This document shows, one piece after another, positions 5,947-13,647 of a stretch of 16,792 nucleotides of DNA (position 1 is its first letter; the number at the start of each line of letters is the position of its first letter). Location: assembly GCA_002328565.1 (NCBI GenBank), contig DCUU01000076.1:1427-18218 (forward strand). Reading direction: 5' to 3'. The DNA comes from Candidatus Moranbacteria bacterium UBA2206. GTDB lineage: Bacteria; Patescibacteriota; Minisyncoccia; Moranbacterales; UBA2206. The notes under the pieces are model-generated. The model saw nothing but the letters and a program-made list of their open reading frames with translations. It did no database searches and was not told the DNA's origin. A program made the position numbers and the translations under genes.

Positions 5947-8625
5947 ATGAAAAATAAATTAATCGCATCGCTTATTTTAGTCATTATTCTGCCAATTGTT
6001 TTTTCGAGTGTGTGCTTATCGCAAACCTTGCCCCCAACAGAGGAAACAATTCCGCCTGAGTTAGAAATGAATTCCACGGCTAATGTTAATTTCCAGCAAG
6101 TTAAAATAGTTTCGCAGGATAAAAACAACTTCAAGATTAGTTTTGAGTTGGCGAATGATGATGTGAAGATGATCGCTGGGATAAAATACTCCATTTATTT
6201 GACTCCGGCTGATGATGGGAAGAATCAAGAAAGACTAGATTTCAAAAATTTTTCGCAAGAGATAGCGCTCAATCCAAGCCAAAAAGTTTCTCGAGAAATT
6301 GAATATGAGGCGCCGGAATATCTTTTTGGGGAATATGATATTTGGCTCAAAATAGAAGGCTTTTCCGGTCTGCCTCTTTCGATGGCTAAAATTAATAATA
6401 TAAAATTAGAAGGAAATCCGAATGTATCCTCAATCGAAGTTAATCCTTCTGAATGTCATTTTCAAGTCAAAAAAGAGGATGAGACTTCTTTGGAAAAATA
6501 TGAAATAAATAAGGGAATTTTTTTGAAAGCTGATGAAAATTTAGTGCTTAATTGCACAATCGAAAACAAAACATACTCACAACAAGATATTTTTGCTAAT
6601 TTTGAAAATTATATTGATTCTTTTTCTGGACTAAAAGTAGAGGAACAAAATCAAGATTATGCCATAAGCCTCGCTCCAAATGAAAAAAAACAAATCAGCT
6701 TCGATTTTCCTAAGGCACAAAGACCCCATTTTTATGATGGAGTCGTAAGTTTCAAAAAAGACCAAAAGGATATCTCGAATAAAATTATTTTTCATTATTT
6801 TTTGGATGGTGCTAGCGCTTCTATCAGAAATCTTGGCTTGGACAAAAATAATTATAAAAAAGGAGATCCGGCTGAAATTTTTGTTGTATGGTCCCAAGGA
6901 AAACCCGCTTCATATTCTAGATGGGATAATTCAATGGAAGAGGATAAATATAAATTAGAATTGCAATTATCTGATAGCGAAGGAAATAATTGTGCGGATA
7001 TCCTTGGAGAAAACTTGACCTTTAGTAACAGCGACTTGAAACGAAAAATTCTTGTTACAAAAGATTGCCTGGGTCCAAAGATTACGGCTCTCATAAAAGA
7101 TGAAAATGGAAACTTGCTGGACAAAAAAGAAGTAGTCGCTCCTTTGGAAGCCAAGGAAACAGAACTTGCCAAAACGCAAAATGAAGATCAGCTCCGCAAA
7201 CAAGACGCGAGTTCTGGAAAAATAATTCCTATTTACAAGATTGCCATTCTATTTTTCACAGGAATAGCAGTTTTTGCCCTGTTGTTATTTTTGATTAGAA
7301 GAAGAAAAAACAGCGCAACTTTTTTGTTTATTTTCTTTATTATTGCGATTTCTTTCTTGATTAATTTTAAAAAAGCCGAGGCTTATACTGCGACAGGTGG
7401 TGATCTTTGCACTCACTATGAGATTATGTATGGTTTTTGGGATTGTTCTAGCGGAGATTGCTTTGTGAATAATACGGGACTTTATTATCTGGGAGAAACT
7501 ATGAATGTGTATGTCGATTTGGTGGCTACGGGTAGTTGTTCTAGTTCTGTGAGAGCTTCAATTGTGTCTTATTATATATATAGCGGGGAGTGGATGATAG
7601 TTCCTCAGATTGCCGGAAAAACTTCCTATTTAAATGCGAATACTGGGCGGGGAACAATTAAAATTTATGTGGCTAGAGGTAGCACTTTGCTTGGGGAACA
7701 TTCTTTGTATTATTATATAAAAAAGGATGGAATTTGTGGAATCAATGCCGGTGATTATGGATTTAGTACTGCTAATTATCCAGGAACCACAAACGCTGAT
7801 TTTTGCAGTGTCGGCACGGCCAACTGGACTCCTGCTTTTCCGCTTCCAGGGCAAACTGTGAGCTGGAGATGTGCTGGAATATATGGTGGTCTGGAGGCTA
7901 GATGCTTGGCTTCAAGGAGCAGTTCTCCCACTAATGGTGTTTGCGGAACTCGAAATGGTAAAATTTATGGTGAAGAGATACTTGCTTGGCCAGTATCAGA
8001 TACTACTTGTGCTTCAGGAACTCCCCCTGTTGCTCCTAATCCTGTTTTTCCTACATTTGGAACAAAAGTAAATTGGAGTTGTGCTGGCTTGAGCGGAGGG
8101 ATAACAGCGAGTTGCTCGGCGTCTAGAAGACCTTCAGTCAATCTTTCTGCTAGTCCGAATCCAATTATGCTTGGTAGCAAGGTGACATTGACTGGAACTG
8201 TCATTGGGGCAACTTCTTGCGCTACCACCGTTACTGGTGGAGGAGGATCTTGGCCAGGAAGTCCTATTGGTGCAGGATCTTTTACTAGAATTATTACGCC
8301 AGAAACTACTGGACTCAAGACATATAGTCTGAAATGTTCCAGTAGTGGGATACCACCAATCGAATCTTTATATAAAACAGCTGCCGTAAATGTGACTACC
8401 TGTATTCCTAATTGCGGAGATACCGCTAATCGTTGTAAAAATGAACGTTGGCTGGATTATAATGATTGTGAATATCTTTGCTCTGGGGAAAAGTTTTGTT
8501 GTGAGGATGATCTGACCACTGGCGCGGAAAATACTTGCAAAGGCGAAGAATATTGTGATAAATGCCTCGGCGCGCCTTGTGAACCTGGCGAAAAAGATTG
8601 CACTTGGCGTGAGTCAGCTCCCTAA
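5947..8625 (+). CDS. Two-part surface protein with internal membrane hairpin
   Basis: I do not recognise the family of this 892-residue protein. An N-terminal signal sequence (1-26) leads to a beta-rich extracellular half (about 35-420). A transmembrane segment (431-450) ends in RRRK (stop-transfer), followed by a second hydrophobic stretch (456-474) and KKAEA-Y, which looks like a signal peptide with cleavage after A479. The second half (480-892) is Cys-rich: two repeats of GxCG...C..GT...W.CAG..GG..A.C (about 596-715), an Ig-like stretch (PSVNLSASPNPIMLGSKVTLTG), and a C-terminal Cys-rich domain ending DCTWRESAP, matching the end of the upstream protein. The predicted topology puts both halves outside. 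It may be a fusion of two genes or a polyprotein cut by signal peptidase. It is the third operon gene, 30 nt after the second, and a terminator follows. Confidence 0.85.
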   Translation: MKNKLIASLILVIILPIVFSSVCLSQTLPPTEETIPPELEMNSTANVNFQQVKIVSQDKNNFKISFELANDDVKMIAGIKYSIYLTPADDGKNQERLDFKNFSQEIALNPSQKVSREIEYEAPEYLFGEYDIWLKIEGFSGLPLSMAKINNIKLEGNPNVSSIEVNPSECHFQVKKEDETSLEKYEINKGIFLKADENLVLNCTIENKTYSQQDIFANFENYIDSFSGLKVEEQNQDYAISLAPNEKKQISFDFPKAQRPHFYDGVVSFKKDQKDISNKIIFHYFLDGASASIRNLGLDKNNYKKGDPAEIFVVWSQGKPASYSRWDNSMEEDKYKLELQLSDSEGNNCADILGENLTFSNSDLKRKILVTKDCLGPKITALIKDENGNLLDKKEVVAPLEAKETELAKTQNEDQLRKQDASSGKIIPIYKIAILFFTGIAVFALLLFLIRRRKNSATFLFIFFIIAISFLINFKKAEAYTATGGDLCTHYEIMYGFWDCSSGDCFVNNTGLYYLGETMNVYVDLVATGSCSSSVRASIVSYYIYSGEWMIVPQIAGKTSYLNANTGRGTIKIYVARGSTLLGEHSLYYYIKKDGICGINAGDYGFSTANYPGTTNADFCSVGTANWTPAFPLPGQTVSWRCAGIYGGLEARCLASRSSSPTNGVCGTRNGKIYGEEILAWPVSDTTCASGTPPVAPNPVFPTFGTKVNWSCAGLSGGITASCSASRRPSVNLSASPNPIMLGSKVTLTGTVIGATSCATTVTGGGGSWPGSPIGAGSFTRIITPETTGLKTYSLKCSSSGIPPIESLYKTAAVNVTTCIPNCGDTANRCKNERWLDYNDCEYLCSGEKFCCEDDLTTGAENTCKGEEYCDKCLGAPCEPGEKDCTWRESAP

Positions 8626-8648
8626 GCATATTTATGCAAAGCAGAAAA

Positions 8649-8686
8649 AACTGGCTTAAAGTTTTCCAAGCCGGTTTTTGTTTTTG
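8649..8686 (+). terminator. Rho-independent terminator of the surface-protein operon
   Basis: AACTGGCTT (8649-8657) pairs with AAGCCGGTT (8668-8676), including one G-U pair, with a 10-nt loop and a T-rich tail to 8686. It lies 24 nt after the stop of the two-part surface protein. Confidence 0.85.
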
Positions 8687-8756
8687 ATGATGCAACGTGA
8701 GCCCTTGCTAAAAGACAAAATTTCTTGTAAGATTAATATCCAGTAAGATGCAATTC

Positions 8757-8851
8757 ACCCTATGGAGTACGGATATGGATATAAACAAAAAATAAAGTAC
8801 AATTTATTTATAATATCACCTGTGGTTTATTATTAAATTACTCCATAGGGT
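8757..8851 (+). promoter_or_regulatory. Perfect 13-bp inverted repeat around the second uvrA leader
   Basis: ACCCTATGGAGTA (8757-8769) and its exact complement TACTCCATAGGGT (8839-8851) flank 69 AT-rich bases that contain a further 7-bp AAATAAA/TTTATTT stem and a TATAAT at 8809-8814. The right arm contains the apparent Shine-Dalgarno AGGG (8847-8850), 7 nt before the uvrA ATG at 8858, so a transcript starting upstream would hide it in the stem. Transcription from the TATAAT would start after the left arm and leave the site free. A 95-bp MITE with terminal inverted repeats is an alternative, but I see no target duplication. Confidence 0.55.
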
Positions 8852-8857
8852 AAAAAT

Positions 8858-11647
8858 ATGAAACGAGACAAAATAAAAATTTTTGGCGCTAGAGTTAATA
8901 ATTTGAAAAACATTAGCATCGAAATTCCACGGGACAAAGTGGTGGTTATTACTGGCCTTTCCGGCTCAGGAAAATCAACTTTGGCTTTTGATGTGATTCA
9001 CGCTGAGGGTAACCGCCGATATTTGGAAAGTCTATCGAGTTATGCTCGGCAATTTTTGGAAATTTCTGCCAAGCCTGACGCGGACAAAATTGAAAATTTG
9101 AGCCCGACAATTTCCATTGATCAAAAAAGCATCAGTCGAAGTCCACGCTCAACTGTTGGCACGATGACAGAAATATATGATTATCTGCGAATTCTGTTTG
9201 CGAAAGTTGGTACGCCCTATTGCCCGCATTGTCGATTGCCAATGGCGAGAAAGAAAAACCATGAAATTATTGAAGAAATTTTGGAAATGCCAGATAACAC
9301 ACAAATAATAATTCTGGCCAGAATTAGACAAGACGGAAAAAGCATGGAAGAAATTTTGAAAAATATTAGTCAGCTGGGGTATGCCAGAGCGAGAATTGAT
9401 GGGAAAACAGTTTTGATTGCCGAAGTTTTGGCGAACAAAGAGCAAATAATAAATGGCAACGTGGAAATTGTGGTTGATCGAATAACTTTCAAAAGTCAAA
9501 AACCAGACAAGGAAAGAATCTTAGATTCCATTGAGACGGCTTTCAAATTGGGGCGGGGCTTTATGGCTATTTCTTTGGATAATGGTGAAAGTCGGATTTA
9601 TAATCGAGATTTTGTTTGCAGTAATTGTTTTTTTGAAATTCCGGAAATTACCCCGAAAAATTTTTCCTTTAACAGTCCGGAAGGGGCTTGTCCAGCTTGT
9701 GCGGGGCTGGGCGTGGTGCAAGAAATTGACAGAGAATTGATTGTTCCAAACAAGAATTTGTCGCTCTCTGAAGGGGCGGTTTTGCCACTTTCAAAGTTAG
9801 GCGGACGAATGCGAACGGAAGGAAGCTATTTAGATATTTTAGAAAAAATTGGAAAAGAAAAAGGATTTTCAATTGATGAACCGATTGGAAAAATTAGCCC
9901 GGAAAATATGGGGATAATTTTTGATGGTTATGAAAATGAAAAACAGGAAATTTCTTTTCCTGGAATAATTTCTCTAATCAAAAATAAATATGAAGAGTCA
10001 TCTTCGTTTATATTCAAAAAAGAAACGGAAAAATATATGCGAAAAACCGTTTGTTCAAAATGCTCTGGGAAAAAATTGAAGGAAGCGTATTTATCCGTTT
10101 TGATTTCTGGAAAATCTATTGATGACGCGGTGAAAATGGATATAGATTCCTTTTTGATTTTTTTGCAAAAATTATTATCAGAGCCAATTGGAGAAGGAAA
10201 AAGGGAAATAATGGAACCACTCATAAAAGAAATGGAAGAAAAAGCCGAAGCGCTTAAAAATGTTGGCTTGGAATATTTGGAACTTTTTCGCTCGGCGGAT
10301 TCCATCTCTGGTGGAGAAGGGCAAAGAATTCGTCTAGCGACGCAAATTAGTTCTAAACTTTCCGGTATAATTTATGTGCTAGACGAACCATCGGTTGGTT
10401 TGCATGATAGGGATACACAAAAACTTATTCAAACGATGCAATTTTTGAAAGAAAATGGAAATTCTGTGATTGTAGTGGAGCATGACAAGGAAATAATAGA
10501 AAAAGCTGATTGGATAATTGATATGGGTCCTGGGGCGGGGGAAGAAGGTGGAGAAGTTATATTCCAAGGAGATATCGCAAAACTCAAAGCTTCAAAAACT
10601 AAAACCGCTGGATTTTTGAGTGGGCGGGAAAAGGTTTCTGAGAAGAAAAAACCGCGTGAAAAATCGGAAAAATATTTGAAAATTCTGGGCGCCACTGAAC
10701 ATAATTTGAAAAATATTGATGTAGAAATTCCGCTGGGAAGATTTGTTTCAATCACAGGAGTTTCCGGCAGTGGTAAGTCAACTTTAGTGTCAGACATTTT
10801 AGCCGTGGCGCTCTCCAAACATTTTTTTCGCGCTTATGAGGTTCCTGGTAAGCATAGAAAAATAACCGGTTTGAATTTTATCGACAAAGTTATTAATGTG
10901 GATCAATCGCCAATTGGCCGAACGCCGAGATCTAATGCAGCCACGTACACCGGAGTTTTTTCTCAGATTCGAGAAATTTTTGCACTGACAGAGGAATCAA
11001 AAAACCGAGGTTATGACGCCAGTCGCTTTAGTTTCAATATGAAAGGCGGACGATGCGAACAATGTCAGGGTGATGGCACAAAAAAAATTGAAATGCACTT
11101 GATGCCGGATATGTATGTGAAGTGCGAATCTTGCCTTGGAACGCGCTATAATCAAAAAACGCTTGATATTGAATATCAGGGGGTAAATATCGCTCAGGTG
11201 CTTGATATGAGCGTGTCATATGCTCTACGATTTTTCAAAAAATCTCCGCTGATTGCCGAAAAATTGCAAACGCTGGAAAAAGTTGGTCTGGGATATTTGC
11301 GACTCGGACAAAGTGCTACTAATCTTTCTGGCGGGGAAGCGCAGAGGATAAAATTAGCCACAGAACTTTCGCGAAAATCCACGGGAAAAACCTTATATAT
11401 TTTAGACGAACCGACTATCGGACTGCATTTTGAAGATGTTAAAAAACTTTTAAAAGTTTTGGATGCGCTGGTGGAAAAAGGTAATTCAGTGCTTGTGGTG
11501 GAGCATAATTCGGATGTGGTGAAAAATTCGGATTGGGTGATTGACCTTGGTCCGGAAGGTGGAAGCGGGGGAGGAGAAATAGTTTATGCGGGGCTTCCGG
11601 CAGGACTAAAAAAATGCCAAAGAAGTTGGACGGGGAAATATCTTTAA
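8858..11647 (+). CDS. uvrA: UvrA excinuclease ATPase subunit, complete second copy
   Basis: At 929 residues this is the family's normal length. Walker A GLSGSGKST (33-41) is followed by the SYARQFLE block, zinc finger C254/C257/C278/C281, CSKC (399-402), the first signature ISGGEGQR (483-490) with DEPSVGLHDRD, a second Walker A (634-642), zinc finger C733/C736/C756/C759, second signature LSGGEAQR (823-830) and DEPTIGLHFED, ending WTGKYL. All expected ATPase and zinc residues are present. It is clearly homologous to the upstream partial UvrA but diverged along its whole length (by eye roughly 60% identical in the C-terminal half), so it is an old paralogue or transferred copy, not a recent duplication. 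It stands alone between two terminators, with its own leader. In other bacteria second UvrA copies often have modified damage or drug-resistance roles; which copy does standard repair here cannot be told. Confidence 0.97.
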   Translation: MKRDKIKIFGARVNNLKNISIEIPRDKVVVITGLSGSGKSTLAFDVIHAEGNRRYLESLSSYARQFLEISAKPDADKIENLSPTISIDQKSISRSPRSTVGTMTEIYDYLRILFAKVGTPYCPHCRLPMARKKNHEIIEEILEMPDNTQIIILARIRQDGKSMEEILKNISQLGYARARIDGKTVLIAEVLANKEQIINGNVEIVVDRITFKSQKPDKERILDSIETAFKLGRGFMAISLDNGESRIYNRDFVCSNCFFEIPEITPKNFSFNSPEGACPACAGLGVVQEIDRELIVPNKNLSLSEGAVLPLSKLGGRMRTEGSYLDILEKIGKEKGFSIDEPIGKISPENMGIIFDGYENEKQEISFPGIISLIKNKYEESSSFIFKKETEKYMRKTVCSKCSGKKLKEAYLSVLISGKSIDDAVKMDIDSFLIFLQKLLSEPIGEGKREIMEPLIKEMEEKAEALKNVGLEYLELFRSADSISGGEGQRIRLATQISSKLSGIIYVLDEPSVGLHDRDTQKLIQTMQFLKENGNSVIVVEHDKEIIEKADWIIDMGPGAGEEGGEVIFQGDIAKLKASKTKTAGFLSGREKVSEKKKPREKSEKYLKILGATEHNLKNIDVEIPLGRFVSITGVSGSGKSTLVSDILAVALSKHFFRAYEVPGKHRKITGLNFIDKVINVDQSPIGRTPRSNAATYTGVFSQIREIFALTEESKNRGYDASRFSFNMKGGRCEQCQGDGTKKIEMHLMPDMYVKCESCLGTRYNQKTLDIEYQGVNIAQVLDMSVSYALRFFKKSPLIAEKLQTLEKVGLGYLRLGQSATNLSGGEAQRIKLATELSRKSTGKTLYILDEPTIGLHFEDVKKLLKVLDALVEKGNSVLVVEHNSDVVKNSDWVIDLGPEGGSGGGEIVYAGLPAGLKKCQRSWTGKYL

Positions 11648-11699
11648 AAAATCAGAACCACTGATTATCACGTGAGCCCACATGATTCCACTGATTTTT
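11647..11699 (+). terminator. Compound hairpin terminator after the second uvrA
   Basis: AAAAATCAG (11647-11655) pairs with CTGATTTTT (11691-11699). An inner stem ATCACGTG/CACATGAT with one mismatch sits between. A competing small hairpin AATCAG/CTGATT (11650-11666) is also possible. The right arm ends in five Ts. The in-frame ATG at 11682 lies inside this structure, which argues against it as the next gene's start. Confidence 0.6.
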
Positions 11700-11714
11700 A
11701 AAAAATTAAAAATT

Positions 11715-12617
11715 ATGACAGACAATCTTTCAAAAAATATCCTGTCAACTATTGCCTATTACGATGTTATGGATTATCCAATGACGGCTTTTGAGATTTG
11801 GAAATACTTAATTGGTGAAAGTTGTACTTTGGCGGATGTGATTAGAGAATTAGAAAAAGAAGAGATGAGAAAATATATTGGCGAATTTCGCGGGTTCTAT
11901 TTTCTGAAAGGAAAAGAAAATTTAGTTGAAAAAAGAATTGAAAGGAATAAGATTTCTAACATGAAGCTCAAAAAAGCCAGAAAAATTATTTTTTGGCTGA
12001 GATTTGTGCCGTTTGTGAAAATGATAGCAGTGGCAGGAAGAGTGGGAGCAAAAAATTCTTGCAATGGAAGTGACATTGATATGCTGATTGTTTTTAAGCG
12101 AGGGAAAATTTTTACCGGCAGATTTTTGGCGACAGCACTGGTTCATTTTTTAGGAAAAAGAAGATATGCAGATAAGGTAGCTAATCGTATTTGCTTTAAC
12201 CATTTCGTGAGCGATGAAATGTCAATTTCCGTTCAAGATTTATATTCGTCACATAATTATGTTTTCATCACCCCTCTTTTTGGGGCAGATTTATTTAGAA
12301 AATTTTTGGAGAAAAATCAATGGATAAAAAATTATCGGTCAAATTTTTCTTTTTTGGAAAATAATTTGAAGGAAATTAAGGACACTAAAATTTCTTTGAA
12401 AATAAGAACGCATTTGGAAAAAATATTCTCTTCGAGTCGGATTGAAAAAAAACTAAAAAAATGGCAATCGGAAAAAATTAAAAAAAATCCGCTCACAGAG
12501 AAAAAAGGAGGGATGATAATTTGCTCGGAAGCGGAGCTGGCTTTTTGGCCTGATTTTGAAAATCAAGGGCCGAAAATATTTGAAAAATTTCAGGAAAATT
12601 TGGCTAAATTAAGCTGA
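11715..12617 (+). CDS. Nucleotidyltransferase-fold protein with N-terminal helical domain
   Basis: A winged-helix-like N-terminus (about 1-65 from this start: LSKNILSTIAYYDVMDYPMTAFEIWKYL) is followed by a polymerase-beta-like nucleotidyltransferase motif, AVAGRVGAKNS...GSDIDMLIVF, with the metal-binding pair D120 and D122. The rest is helical and lysine-rich. Such proteins transfer a nucleotide to a protein, RNA or small molecule; the substrate cannot be read from the sequence. The ATG at 11715 was chosen because the earlier ATG (11682) lies in the terminator and adds only a low-complexity MIPLIFKKLKI. No Shine-Dalgarno is visible, so the start is uncertain. It ends at TGA before the 148-bp inverted repeat. 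Confidence 0.75.
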   Translation: MTDNLSKNILSTIAYYDVMDYPMTAFEIWKYLIGESCTLADVIRELEKEEMRKYIGEFRGFYFLKGKENLVEKRIERNKISNMKLKKARKIIFWLRFVPFVKMIAVAGRVGAKNSCNGSDIDMLIVFKRGKIFTGRFLATALVHFLGKRRYADKVANRICFNHFVSDEMSISVQDLYSSHNYVFITPLFGADLFRKFLEKNQWIKNYRSNFSFLENNLKEIKDTKISLKIRTHLEKIFSSSRIEKKLKKWQSEKIKKNPLTEKKGGMIICSEAELAFWPDFENQGPKIFEKFQENLAKLS

Positions 12618-12635
12618 TTAAGTCAATATAAAATT

Positions 12636-12783
12636 ACTGAAAAATTTAAAATTTTTTGGAATTAAACTCGAATTCAGAATTTTATATCTAAAAATTTCCC
12701 TCAATCAACGGCTGTCAATGGAAATTTTTAGATAAAATTCGAATTCTCAAACAAAAATTCCACAAAATTTTTAATTTTTCAGT
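12636..12783. repeat. 148-bp imperfect inverted repeat upstream of lgt
   Basis: The arms 12636-12699 and 12720-12783 are both 64 nt and pair at about 53 positions in six blocks, from ACTGAAAAATT at the base to CTAAAAATTTCC at the apex, with a 20-nt loop (CTCAATCAACGGCTGTCAAT) that is richer in G and C. It fills nearly the whole 176-nt gap between two genes. The right end CAGTGAG supplies the apparent lgt ribosome-binding site. It could be a MITE-like element, a folded leader or a two-way transcription stop. Confidence 0.85.
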
Positions 12784-12793
12784 GAGTTAAATT

Positions 12794-13642
12794 GTGGATA
12801 ATTTTATCTATCATTACCAGCATTTGCCCTATGATATAAACCCAATAGCAATACAGGTGGGATTTTTGAAAGTTGATTGGTATTCGCTAATGTATTTGGC
12901 AGGATTTTTGACAGTCTATTTTTTGCTAAAATATAGAATTAAGAAAAAAGAAAATAATTTTCCATTTGATATTTCAAAATTAGAAGACCTTCTGATGTAT
13001 TCTTTTGTTGGTCTTATTCTTGGTGCACGAATGGGTTATGTTTTGTTTTACAATTTCTCGTATTATTGGGAAAATCCCTTGGCAATTATTTCTCCCTATG
13101 ATCCGATTACGCATCAATTCATTGGAATTTATGGGATGAGTTTTCACGGGGGACTCATTGGCATAATTCTATTCTCTTGGATATTTACTAAAAAGAATAA
13201 GATTGGCTTCCAGAAACTGGCCAATTTTGTCGTTCCGGCTATTCCTGCGGGATATTTTTTCGGGCGAGTGGGGAATTTTCTAAATGGTGAACTCTATGGC
13301 CGAGCCACGCAAAAATTTTGGGGGATGTATTTTCCGCAAGACTCGTTTGGACTTTTGCGTCATCCCTCGCAACTCTACGAAGCTTTTTTGGAAGGGATAA
13401 TTTTGTTTCTTGTGCTTTGGTTTTTAAGGAATAATGAAAAAGTCAAAAATAGAATGCTTGGAGCATATTTTGCTGGCTATGCAATGTTTCGAATAATCGT
13501 GGAATTTTTCCGCGAACCAGATGAGCAAATTGGCTATCTCTTTGGTTTTTTGACCTTGGGGCAGATTTTTAGTTTATTTATGCTAATAATAGGGATAATT
13601 CTAGCTTGTGGTGGCGGTAAAACAAAAAAAGTGTTAGAATAA
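12794..13642 (+). CDS. lgt: Prolipoprotein diacylglyceryl transferase
   Basis: Lgt moves a diacylglyceryl group from phosphatidylglycerol to the lipobox cysteine of prolipoproteins, in the cytoplasmic membrane. The 282-residue product has about seven hydrophobic segments, the Lgt signature GRVGNFLNGELYGR (157-170), YGMSFHGG with H118 (the family's essential His), RHPSQLYEA (189-197) and FFREPD with R240, all family-conserved. Length is normal. GTG is the start, with GTGAG 7 nt upstream at the tip of the inverted repeat. The next gene begins 5 nt after its stop, suggesting co-transcription with the lysozyme-like protein. No clear lipobox protein is encoded in this window. Confidence 0.97.
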   Translation: MDNFIYHYQHLPYDINPIAIQVGFLKVDWYSLMYLAGFLTVYFLLKYRIKKKENNFPFDISKLEDLLMYSFVGLILGARMGYVLFYNFSYYWENPLAIISPYDPITHQFIGIYGMSFHGGLIGIILFSWIFTKKNKIGFQKLANFVVPAIPAGYFFGRVGNFLNGELYGRATQKFWGMYFPQDSFGLLRHPSQLYEAFLEGIILFLVLWFLRNNEKVKNRMLGAYFAGYAMFRIIVEFFREPDEQIGYLFGFLTLGQIFSLFMLIIGIILACGGGKTKKVLE

Positions 13643-13647
13643 AATAG

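Noticed and set aside
11682..11714. Upstream ATG as start of the nucleotidyltransferase-like gene
   Set aside because: It lies within the terminator stem of uvrA and adds only a low-complexity, AT-encoded peptide with no ribosome-binding site.
13632..13640. Extended -10 (TG-T-TAGAAT) just before the lysozyme-like gene
   Set aside because: No -35 is visible and the start would fall on the ATG itself. A leaderless transcript is possible, but co-transcription with lgt explains the layout.
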